Source: Rallus limicola
Lineage: Eukaryota; Chordata; Aves; Gruiformes; Rallidae
Assembly: GCA_022605955.1 (NCBI GenBank)
Contig: JAKCOZ010000018.1
Coordinates: forward strand, 1,310,001 to 1,374,000
Length of the DNA stretch: 64,000 nt
Direction: 5' to 3'
Under the pieces are notes generated by a model. The model had not been told where the DNA came from. It worked only from the letters and a program-made list of their open reading frames with translations, and made no database searches. The stretch's first letter is position 1, and each line of letters opens with the position of its first letter. The position numbers were made by a program, and so were the translations under genes. Below, one piece after another: positions 10,721-20,740 of the stretch.

Positions 10721-13700
10721 AGAATTGCCTGGTCCTCAGTGGGAGCTGATGCTGTCCACCCATTGATGGATGGCATCATTCAGAGCTTTTATAGGCACAG
10801 CAAGAGAGGCCGATCTGTCCGGACTGATAAATCTAAATCTTTTGTAATATTTCATAGTTCTACCAGACATGTGTATGAAGCCAACGTGATGCTTCATTTT
10901 TGTGGGGAAACTGTTCCTCTGAAGTGAACAGTCAACACCAAAGTGCATGGACAGGCTTTGGGTGCTGGGGAAGGAGGTTGGGAAGGTTTGGGTGGAGAAG
11001 GTGGATAGAGAAAGGAGGAATGGTAAGTTCTCTGGGGTCTCATCTCCATCTCCTGTGCTGGGATAATGCTAAGTATCTCTACAAGAACATATTCCAGCTG
11101 TTTGTAGACATCCAATGTAGGAGCCCTCAGAGGGCACCTCAGACTGAACTTCACCATGTTGTTCTCATAAGAGTGAGGAAATTAGGTGAAATATCAAAGT
11201 CAAAAGAATTTAAGAGCACAGCTGGCAGGTGGGACAAAAGGGGAGGGAGGGATTGGTCTGCAGAGCACTCCTGCATCTTCGTGAGGATGGATGCAGATGG
11301 AGACCCCCCCCACTACAGCACCCACCACCCCGGGACTCAGGGTCACTGTTCACTCCCCAGCAAGTGCAGCGTGGGCCGTGCAGCAGCACACCTCCTTCCA
11401 CCGTTGGCTCTAATAAAGAGCGTCGCTGATGTCCTCATTAGAGCCTCTCAGCCAAAAAGTGAGGGCTGGAGCCGGCAAGCGGCTGCACGCTCGCGGGGGC
11501 TCGCTCCTGACATTTTGGAGCTCATCAGGCCTGCCACAGCTAGCCAGGGGTTTGGCATGGAAGATACAAAAGCAGGTAGCAACGACATCCTCAGTGTCAC
11601 AGCATGGCTGGTGGCTAGGTCCCTCCTCTAATTCCTGTACAAGTATACTACTGGCATTACCCTCCTTTGATTACCTTCCAGAGCCGGGGCAGGTGGCCTC
11701 TGAGCTTGGGGTTGTGGCAGCAGAATTTGGGACATGCTCATGACTACTCCCATGAAGAGTCCAAGCTAGGGCTGTTGCCACCGTATGCCACTGCTGGGAA
11801 AGCAAATATTCCCTGCCGAGTTGTTGCTGTGATCATCCTGGGGCACGTCCCATTGTTTAACAGCCCCAGCTACGCTGGTGGGGACCCCAGCTCTGACCTC
11901 ATAGAGCCCTGCAGCGCTGCAGGAAGGTGGGAGTTGGGAGGCACATAGAAAATCCTGACCTCTTACAGCAGCTATGCCAACCATCCTTGTTACAGGCCTT
12001 GGAAAAGCACTTATCACTGGGTCTTAATCTGCAGTAGCTACAAAAGGGATAATACATCCCATCTGGGGAGCTCTGGGAGGCTTATCAGTGTTTATAAAGA
12101 GCAGCGTGGAGAGGGATGGGGCTCAGAAACCCTGAGCCTGTCCCTGGTGTTCAAGGGACTGGCTTGAAAATTGTGAAAATACTGAAATACGATCGATTTT
12201 TTTAATCTCCTGGCCCTGTGCTGCTGACGGCACAGCTCACGTTTGCAAAGGGCTCTGCGCAATCGGGGTGTTCCTGGCTGTTCATGAGCAATGTGCTGAG
12301 GTTTCCCTGCACCCCATGGCTGCAGTCATGATGAAACACCCATCTCTCCCCGTGGGTTGTGCATCTGGTACAGGCACCTTGGGATGGTAACAGTCCCTGA
12401 GGGGGCAATACCCAGGTTAACCTCAGGGATTCACAGGTAAAAAGCAACCCAGAGCCATAATTTAGCTTTAAATGCTTCATTTCTGTTGCATTTGATGAGC
12501 GTTGGGGTCCCAAGCAGCCGTCTTGGTGGCGGTGCGCCTGGCTCCTGAGCTCGAGGAAGAGTGGTGAGAGAGGAGGGCAGGGAAGGGCGCGTGTTCAATG
12601 CCTTCAGCTGTCTGGAAAGCCAGCAAGGACGGAAGAGACGCTGCCTCTGCATGCACAGGGTTTAGCCACGATAGCGTTAAACCGGGAAGCAAATCTTTCC
12701 TCTTTCACCACAACTTGGAGCAGTGAAATACGAGCTGGCCAGCAGCTACGGCAACCATTTTATCCTCCGATTTACTGCTCTCACTCCCAGCCTGGCCCCG
12801 AGAGCCCCGCTCCCTTTGTACCGTTTTTCTATTAGAGGGTTTTATTTGTGGCTGGGAGCTTTGTGCTCGCAGAGCAAAACCCAGCTTTACTCCTAAACCA
12901 TCCTGCCTGGGCATGGCTCCAAGGCCCTGCACAGCAGCCTGGGAGAGCTGCTGTGGAAGTTCTGCCAAATTATAGTGCCAGGAGCAGGGGTTGAGCTGTG
13001 GGGAGCTCTGTGTCACACCATTGCACCCAGGGCAGGTCAGGTGGGGCAACTGGGTCCAGCACTGACTCAGTTTCCCCATTCTGTATTCCCCCGAGGGCCA
13101 TCATGGGTTGAGGAGGGGTGCAAGAGGCTCAGGGACCCCCTGCTCTGATGTGGCCACCCAGGAGACACTTCACCAGCTCAGGGCACCCTGGGGACACCTG
13201 GGACTGCCCACCGGAGCTGGGACCAGTCCCAGTTTTCAGACAAGCTCAACCAAACAATTGCTGGTGGGATTTGCTGGAGGTGCCAATCCTACCTCTAAGC
13301 ACTGTGTTCCAGCATCCACCAGGCTGGGGTCTTCTGTGGCTTTCTCTGTCCTCGTTCCCAGTCCCCAAAGAATAAACCCAGTTAAAGTTGCCTCGTGCTT
13401 GGCTGAAGGCATTTAATCACTGTCTCGGCTGACGGAAATACAAGCTACTCCTGTGCCAGTCAGGACACGCTCTTCTTGCACGGACAAAGATGAGCAAGGA
13501 GCCATCTGAGCATGAAATAGTTGTCAGGCTTCCAGAGGGTCACAAGATATATGGATTATGAAGTAGAGACTCCCACAGATCTCAGATTATCAAATATAAA
13601 GACTGCAGGAGAAGATTGCTTCGACGTGTTAGATCACACGAGTGCTGTCTTGAATTCAGAGCTGGGCTAAAGCACCAGCCCAAAGGCTGGCTGAGTCCAT

Positions 13701-15308
13701 GGAGCTCTTCCTCATCAGCTTTGGGTTTGTCCCAAATGCAGCCACCCCTGCAGAAAGCTTCTTGGCCGACAGAACGATGCTGTGCTTGTTTCTATCTCCA
13801 GCTCGTGGGAGCAGGCAGGTTTTACACACGGGTGTGCTATGTGGAGCAGAAGGCATCTAAAGGTTAGAGCTCTTGAAGGACTGGAGATTGGGATTAAACA
13901 GAACACTTCAGGCAGATTGGACAGAGACTAATAGGATTAGTGGAATAGGTTTGACATCGGTGGGAGCTGTCTGTGTGTGCAGGTCGAGTGCCTTTAGAAG
14001 AACAGACAGTCGCTGGGGGGAAGCCCAGCAGCGTGATGGCAAACCCTGAGGGGCTGTTGGAGTTGGGGACCCCTGTGTGCCTGAGATCCAAGGGGATGCT
14101 TTTGGTGGCAGGAGGACACTGCTCTGCCCTTGGGCCTCTTTCCTAAAGCCCCGAGATAACAAGTAGTGATGCTGTCATGGGTGTTAGTGCTCAGAGGCTG
14201 AGGAGGGCTCACTGGTAGTTTGCCCAGTGTGGGTTTTATTGCCGCACTTGGCTCCGAGCTGTGACCAGTAATGGCCCCACATTACAGGAGATGCAGCTGA
14301 GAGTCACATCCCTGCCCCTGTGTCCTGTTTCCCGTGTCCCTGGCAGGGACAGCCATGGCTCGCTGGACTGCTTTCCACCAGGAGCATCTGAGCCACTCAC
14401 ATAGCTGATGCCTGAGAGATACCAGGGCTGCAAGATACCGGGGCCAAGCCCTCCCAGGCTTGGTGACCCAGGAGGTCCTGTCCTGCCCTGGGTCCCTTTG
14501 GCCCTGCCAGCCAGATCCTCAGGTCACCTCAGGCAGTCCCTGTTCCAGGTTTAGGGTAAACAGAGAAAAACTGGGAAGTTGGCAGAGATGCATGAGCATC
14601 CCTCCCTCTCCACATCTTTGCTCTGCCTGTGCCCCTGCTCTACTTCTCCAGCCCACCCAACCACCCTGAAGCTGGGGAGTTTCACTGTGTTCTTGCAGCT
14701 CCTGAAGGAGACTGCTGGTTAAACCCAGTCTAATGGACCCAGATCAGTACACCAGCACTTATCTTTGGCTTTCACTGCTGCCCACCAGTTACTCTTCCCC
14801 AGTGCCCAGGCTCAGCCCAGTGTGAATTAGCTGCAGGAGCCGGACGTCAGCTGCTTTTATGTAATGCTCCTGTGTAATTCCATCCGCTTCTTTCCTCTCC
14901 CCCACTAATTTATTCACTCCAGGTTTGTTTAAGTCAGCCCAGCCTTTTTTTTCCCTTCCCCCCCCCCTTCCTTCCCCCCTCTCCAAGGTCTCTTTGCAAA
15001 CCACGTTCCTTATCCAAGGACATGGCATTCCCCAGGTAGCTGGGGTGAGCGGGAGCAGGCCCCAGGGGACCGGAGCAGCAGGGCGAGTGCCTTTGCCTGG
15101 GTTTCGCTGTGCTAAGCACCACTCGTGACTTGCCTCCCTCCCTAATTACTTCTCTTCCACTGGTTCTTCTACTGCTTCAGCAGAGAGGAGCCACACTTTC
15201 CCGACAGACCCCCCTGCAGCACTAACTTAGGGAGATATTTTTTATTATTCTCTTTTCCCAAAGATAAATTGTGACTTTTTGGAGAACAGTGATTCTTTAC
15301 TGTAAGAT
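10721..15308. other. Unique sequence, no gene recognised
   Basis: The segment is 4.6 kb with no recognisable transposon. The 243-codon plus-strand frame at 10900-11631 is the longest here. It shows no domain, signal peptide or biased third position, and is judged chance. CpG-rich patches of 50-200 bp lie near 11470-11510 and 12500-12680. A pyrimidine tract with long T and C runs occupies 14941-14984. Confidence 0.4.
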
Positions 15309-15374
15309 GAAGAATTATCCTACGTACTTATTGATCTGCAGGAGAGCTAATACTTAGAAAAACAATCCTTCTGG
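15309..15374 (+). repeat. Diverged duplicate, copy A (partner at 15914-15977)
   Basis: This AT-rich stretch resembles the one at 15914-15977 in the same orientation. Both contain cttattgat, then a variable eleven or so bases, then ctaata.ttagaaaaa and a final ctgg/ccgg. I count about 38 identical positions in the best 49 columns, with one gap. The flanks are not alike. It could be an old local duplication of a regulatory element or two copies of an unknown repeat. Confidence 0.4.
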
Positions 15375-15913
15375 AGGAGTGGGAATTGTCCTTCATCTCC
15401 TCTCTCCAGCTCAGCAGCACTGGGTGCCAAGAGGTGCTAGGGTGCACCAGCAGTGCAGGGCCACGGATGCACCAGCTTGTTGGCTGTGGCTGCAGAGCAC
15501 GCTGGCCCCACTAATGAGCTGCCTGGCTCTGCATGTTGCAAAGGGCCTAACTCTCTCTTACAGCACTCCTTCAGATAGAGAACGGCTCTTCATTTAGCTC
15601 TTGTGTTGGCAGGGCTCAAATTAAGAGGCAATTCAGGCAGCTTTCAGAGCAAGATATGCACGCGAGTCCTTCTGAGGAGGTAGTGGGACTCACAGGGAAT
15701 CCAGTATCCCAAACTCCTGCAGTGGGTAATTCCCTTGGGCTTAATTTTCACACCGACTCCATCTCACAGTCTTAATCCACCCCTGCTCGCCCGACTGCCT
15801 GCCCCTTGAGCAGAGTCAGACATGGGTGATCCATCACAAGATGTAAGAGTCCCAGAGCAGATTTTGTGCTACCTGGGCCCTGCAAGAAGAGCTATGAAGG
15901 TATTAGGACCAAA

Positions 15914-15977
15914 AAATCATCTTATTTGCTTATTGATTTCCAGTAAAATCTAATAATTAGAAAAATAGTCCTGCCGG
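15914..15977 (+). repeat. Diverged duplicate, copy B (partner at 15309-15374)
   Basis: This is the second copy of the roughly 65-bp AT-rich unit, about 605 bp from the first. The shared core is cttattgat and ctaata.ttagaaaaa. It matches no repeat family I know. Confidence 0.4.
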
Positions 15978-16785
15978 CTTGTGTGTACTGTGCTTACAAA
16001 GGAAGGAGGCAAAAATCATTCAGAGGATGACAGCGCTTCGATACTCGCCCTGTAATTTTTCTGGGCAGACAGACAAGTCTCCCTGCACCTGGCATTAGTC
16101 TGTGTCTCAAGGGAGAGAGCAGAGAGTCAGTGCTGTGAGACCAGGGCATCCCTGGGGCATGTGCAGGGCCAGGAAAGGACTCATGTGAAGACACGATTTT
16201 ATGAGTCCAGCACTGTGGTGGGGACCAGTCCCCTGGTGGCATTACCAATACCCGGTGGCTGTGGTAGCACTACCAGCCTGTAAGCACTCCCACCTCTGCC
16301 AGCATCACCCGCCGCTCCTGTTTGTACTGGTGGGGAGATGCTGCTGTGAAAATAGCTGGTGCCACATCTCTGAGCATGAAGAGTGAGTCTGGTCCTGCTG
16401 TGAAAAGACCGTCTCTGCGGGCAGCACTGGCACAGCAGCAAAGGTGACACTGCTGAGGACCAGATCTGCCACCTGTGAGAATGAGCTGAGTGATTTGCTT
16501 TCTGTGGATGCTCAATATAGCGCCTTCTGCCATAGCACACTTAAATTGCAGTTTATGTAAAACAAGTCTCAGGAAACTACCTGAACTCAGCCTGTGTGAT
16601 GGAAGGTGTGTGAGCCAGAGGGCCGCATCCTGCAGGGGAGATCCTGAGGGCTGGCAGATAGCAGCAGCGCTGCATCAGAGCATGAGTGCCACACTCGGCT
16701 GTTCTGCTACCTGGACTCTGAGCACTGAGCCCCGGCCGGGCACTGTAACTGGCTGTAACCCACAACTTTGCACCCTCTGCACCTG
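15978..16785. other. Unique sequence before the solo LTR
   Basis: No gene or repeat is recognised. The segment 16303-16382 lies between an acceptor-like ctctgccag and a donor-like GA/GTGAGT, but the acceptor is mediocre, so it is not called as an exon. Confidence 0.4.
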
Positions 16786-17349
16786 TGTCCTGGTTTTGGC
16801 CAGGGTAGAGTTCATTGTCTTCCTAGCAGCGGGTGCAATGCCTGATTGGGGCTGGGATGGGAGTAGTGCTGGTAATACACAGAGGGTTTAGTTGCTGCCC
16901 AGCAGTCAGGGACTTTTCAGTTGTTCCTATTTCCTTGCTAACAAGAAGGTGGGAGCACCCAGGGAGCTGGAAGGGGACACAGCCAGGACAGGTCACCCAA
17001 ACTGGACATATTCCATGCCAGTTACATCATGCCCAGTATAAAAGGGGGCTGGTGGGGAGGAGCGCTCAGCTCCAGGATCAGCTAAGCTTTGGTGGTGGTC
17101 CAGTTTCAGGATGGCTCTGAGCTGTGTGGCTTGGTGAGACACTGCATCGTGTGTCAGCAGTTGTGTGTGTTTTGCTATAAAGTCCTGTTATTATTATTAC
17201 TATATCTAGCCCTCTGCTAGCTCAGTAAACTCTCCTTATCCCAACCCACAAGGCTCGTCCCTCCCTTCCTGCCCTCCCTCCCCCACCATCCTTTAAAAGA
17301 CCAAGTAGCTGCATGGTGCCCAGGTCTCACCTGGGGCAAAACCACGACA
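16786..17349 (+). mobile_element. Solo LTR of an ERVL-like endogenous retrovirus
   Basis: The 564-bp block starts TGTCCTGGTTTTGG and ends ACCACGACA, so it has the TG...CA ends of an LTR. Internal landmarks match an ERVL-like LTR family known in many birds. They are the ggggacacagccaggaca block near 16973-16990, an attccatgccagttacatcatg block, a TATA box (TATAAAAG) at 17037-17044, an ATT microsatellite near 17188-17200 and the ccttatcccaacccac block near the 3' end. No gag, pol or env sequence lies on either side, so this is a solo LTR left by recombination. The five bases on each side (acctg, tgatc) do not match, so the target-site duplication is lost or changed. Confidence 0.85.
17037..17044 (+). 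promoter_or_regulatory. TATA box of the solo LTR
   Basis: TATAAAAG lies in the U3-like part of the LTR. If still active it would start transcription near 17065-17070 on the plus strand. A possible donor (TTG/GTGAGA) follows at 17131-17139. Whether the promoter works is unknown. Confidence 0.5.
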
Positions 17350-17539
17350 TGATCAACAGAGCAATCAGGAGGTTTTTGCAAAGGAGCTGATATTTTACCT
17401 TTGGAGAATCAAACTGGGAAACACTCTCATCCCAAACAGCTCGTAGTTTGTTTCCTTTCTGCTTCCCAGCCTTGCTCCTTCTGTCTGGACTGCATTACCT
17501 TTCCTTGCAGCTCCCTTCCTGCTGTGTTTGCTCCTCCAG

Positions 17540-17646
17540 ATCTAAGAAAGCTAAAGAATTGTTAATACTGGAGTGCATTGCACTTCCCAAATAATCTGGG
17601 AGTCTCCTGGAGCCAGCACAGGTGTGCAGAAAGCACAGCTCTCCAG
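17540..17646 (+). other. Noncoding exon-like segment downstream of the LTR
   Basis: The acceptor is pyrimidine-rich and ends gtttgctcctccag at 17539. The donor is CAG/GTAGGT at 17644-17652. All three plus-strand frames contain stops, so it cannot be an internal coding exon. With the LTR TATA box about 500 bp upstream and a donor-like site at 17133, it could be the second exon of an LTR-driven long noncoding RNA. This is inferred from splice motifs only. Confidence 0.2.
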
Positions 17647-19772
17647 GTAGGTGTCATCACCTCCAGCATCACCAGGCACCATCCTCAGCCTCAAGAAGCC
17701 ATCCGTCCTGTTTGGCAGTGAGGGCAAAGAGGTCAAGCATCAGGGATAAGTGACAAATGGGTTACAAGTTGCTGGCTGCTGACTGTTTCTGTGGCAGTTT
17801 TATGCTGTGGGACAAGGACCACAGTGTGCCACATGTGCCATGCTCAGCCCCAGCCAGTGGTCCCCAGCACCTCAAGGCTCGCCTCATGTCCTTGGTATTT
17901 ATCAGGAGAGCAGTAACTGGGGAAGGAGCTGGGGGCAGGCTCTGCCTGGCAGCCAGGAACGCTCCAGAGTAGGACTAGTGTCATCTGCAGAGGGACAAGC
18001 TCTGCAGACAGGGAAGGGTGGCTCTTCTCCTTTCAGCTCGAGTTAACTCTTCTGTGGGTCAGGGCCAATAGCTTCATCTTGCCAAGTGTTGCTGATTAGC
18101 ATTCTGCTCCAGTCTGGGTTTCATAAGCTGGTCTGACTTCGTAAGATAAAAAAGTAATAACACTGCCCTCTATTATTTATTAGCAGCCTTTATGTCTCCT
18201 GGAAAAAAAAAAAGGCCTTCCTTCTCTCCAGCTTCCTTGCTGGGCTGCTCCGAACAAGGCACAATGCTGTCACTCCACAGCCACTGTCGCCAGGATTTCA
18301 CAAGGCTCCAGAAATCCTATCTTGTGGCTCAGGAGTTATATTCCAGATGTGCTGGGCACTGGGTCCTCTCCTGCCCTGCCTTTCTGGGTGCTTGGGGTGG
18401 CCTCATGCTCCAGCTCCAGGCAGCCTAGGATACTTCCCCAAGCCCCGTGGGGGGAAGCACGGCAGTTGAGGTGTGGCTGGGTGGGATCCCCATGAGAGCA
18501 CTTGCCTTTTGCCCCAATTTAAGGGTTATTAAGCTCTTGCATACAGAATTATTTTGCCTCTAACTCTTAAAATTACTACTCTGAATGCGGCAGGCATCCA
18601 TCATTCGACCTGGGCTGCATGGGTGTCTCAGCTAGAGATGGTCTATGCTGGATCCTTTGGGGTCCTGTGGATGTTTTTTTGGAGTAGATGGGAGTCCCTG
18701 GTGTCCCAGCCAAGTTTTCCCATGGTATTTGTCCCGCTTGGGAGCTGTGCAGTGTCCCCATCCCCGTGCTCAGGGGGACTCAAGCTGCCCGCTGTGTCCC
18801 CAGCATCCATCTCTGCATTGCCTGTGGTTTGTGTTGACTGTATTGACTGAATTAATTACAGCTGAGGTTCAATATTGAAATTACTCAGAACTCCGGATAG
18901 CCAAGCTGAATCAATTAGTTTATTAGCGAGAGCCAAAGCCAGCCAAACAGCAAAGGGACGTTGCACCCTCAGAGGGGAGGCAGAGCAGCTGCCCTTCATC
19001 AGGCATCAGCCCCACGAGGCACATTTAGAGCAATCTGCCTGGTCTTGCCTCACACCGTATCTTTGTCTTAGCCCTGATGCCCCAAACCTGGCAGGTAGGT
19101 CATGTAACCTCTGGTGTTTGCTCAGGCAGAGCTGGTTTCCCGAGACATCTCTGTGGGAAGGAGCACACAGCATCCTCACATACAGCAGCATGCAGGGGGG
19201 GCCTGTAACTCAAACAGAAGGGAGGCCTTGATGTCTGAGATGTCTGTGACTCACATATATGATATTTCTAAGCCCCAAATATGGCTGTGAATATCAGCAA
19301 TAAAAGTCCATCACTAGCTAATACAGAGATGTGGGACTCATGTTTCGAATACGGATGTACACCGTTGGCATGCCTCATTGTTCACCCTGGGATTTCCATC
19401 AAGGAAAGACTTGCTCTGACATGCAAACGCTACATTCATCTTGCTTCCTGCAGCACACCCAGGCCCCAGCACTGGGAATTAAACAGCTATTTCCAGTTCT
19501 CTCAGGCTCTAGATATGGCACTGCCAGGAGCCATCAGGTAGGAGTTTGGCTCCGCTCGCAGTGTGCTTGGTGTGCAGCCATTCAATGTGCCAAACCTGTT
19601 GCCTTAAAATCCAGCCCCTTTCCGCCCTCCTCACTCTGGCTGTGGAAACAGCAGCACCTTTGTGCACGTAAGCATCCGGATGGAGAGTTACCAGGTTTCT
19701 GGACTGGAGAAGCACCTGGAGGGCTGGCTTTGCTGGGGCGTAGCTAGCTCCTCGCAGGTGGCAGGGGGTGGC

Positions 19773-19786
19773 ATTGCTATAGCAAT
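19773..19786. promoter_or_regulatory. Perfect 14-bp palindrome resembling an RFX X-box
   Basis: The sequence ATTGCTATAGCAAT is its own reverse complement. It fits the two-half-site plan of RFX X-boxes (GTTRCY and RGYAAC half sites) except at the outermost bases. It could bind RFX factors. A single 14-bp palindrome can also arise by chance in 64 kb. Confidence 0.2.
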
Positions 19787-20219
19787 CGTCACCTGGGAAA
19801 CAGAGAGGTATAGAACTGCCAGAGCAGCGGTATTCTCTCACATTTCTCGAGTAGGTTGGTTCGGTTTGGCATCCAGCCCTGGTGTGGAAATCCAGAGTAG
19901 AGGCCAGAAGTAGACCCATCTCCATGCCCCATCCTTGCCGTTGGCCGTGGCCTGCAGATGGCTCAAACTACCCTGCAGCAGAAGGCCACCACGGCCCATC
20001 AGGTGTCTCCTGTGGGTGTAGAAGAGGCTCAGGAAGCAATGAGATGGGCCTAAGGGGAAAATAAATCCCAAAATAGAGAAGGCTGAGCCCTGCCAAGGAC
20101 AAGACTTTAGCTCCTTTCCAAGCAGAGCCTCCTGGTTTGGAGCAAAAACCCTCTTCCCTCCTCCCAAAACCTCCAGAAGCAGAAACTTCCCAGCCTGCTC
20201 GGGATCAGCTCCTAAACTG

Positions 20220-20740
20220 TCAACACATGTCTCGCTTAAATAAGGCCTTCACAGGGATGCTTTCAGGATCTTTCCAGTTTTATTTATTTAGTTGGTTTAG
20301 TTTAAGATTAATCAGAAATGGGGAAAGAGCCAGAGCCACACAAAAGAGGCTCTAAATTATTCTGAGTGATTGAGAGCACCGTGATTAATGGGATCTGCTG
20401 ATGCCATTCGGGTGGAAGCAGCCTTCCGAAAAATAGATTTATGTTAAATGGAAAAATACAATAATGCCATTCACAACAGGAGAAAACAGGCGGTGGAAGA
20501 ACCTGTCTTGAGCAGTCGTCACATATAATTCAGGCTCACGAGGAACAAAACTTAACTTCTCTAAGCTCTGTGTGTCCTGATTCTAAATTCATTCATTATA
20601 TTTATCTTCAGTCCTCCCCAAGTGTAATATATTCTTTCTTAGAGAATTCGCCATGCTTCATATCAGGCGTGGTTTAATATTTTATACAGTTCATTAAATA
20701 ACACATTCAGTTCAGCTCACAATGCCTTATTCATAATCCT
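20220..20740. other. AT-rich block, candidate conserved noncoding element
   Basis: About 0.5 kb of AT-rich complex sequence carries many TTTATT/ATTAAT motifs and no match to a known repeat. It is flanked by GC-richer DNA on both sides. A conserved enhancer is possible, and only composition supports this. Confidence 0.25.

Larger units (their letters stand above)
17350..20219. other. Unique sequence, no gene recognised
   Basis: Apart from the exon-like segment at 17540-17646 and the palindrome at 19773-19786, nothing is recognised. A run of A lies near 18201-18213. AT-rich stretches occur at about 18120-18190 and 18830-18930. Confidence 0.4.

Noticed and set aside
10900..11631. 243-codon plus-strand open frame
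   Set aside because: No recognisable motif, no promoter or Kozak context, and no support from composition; likely chance.
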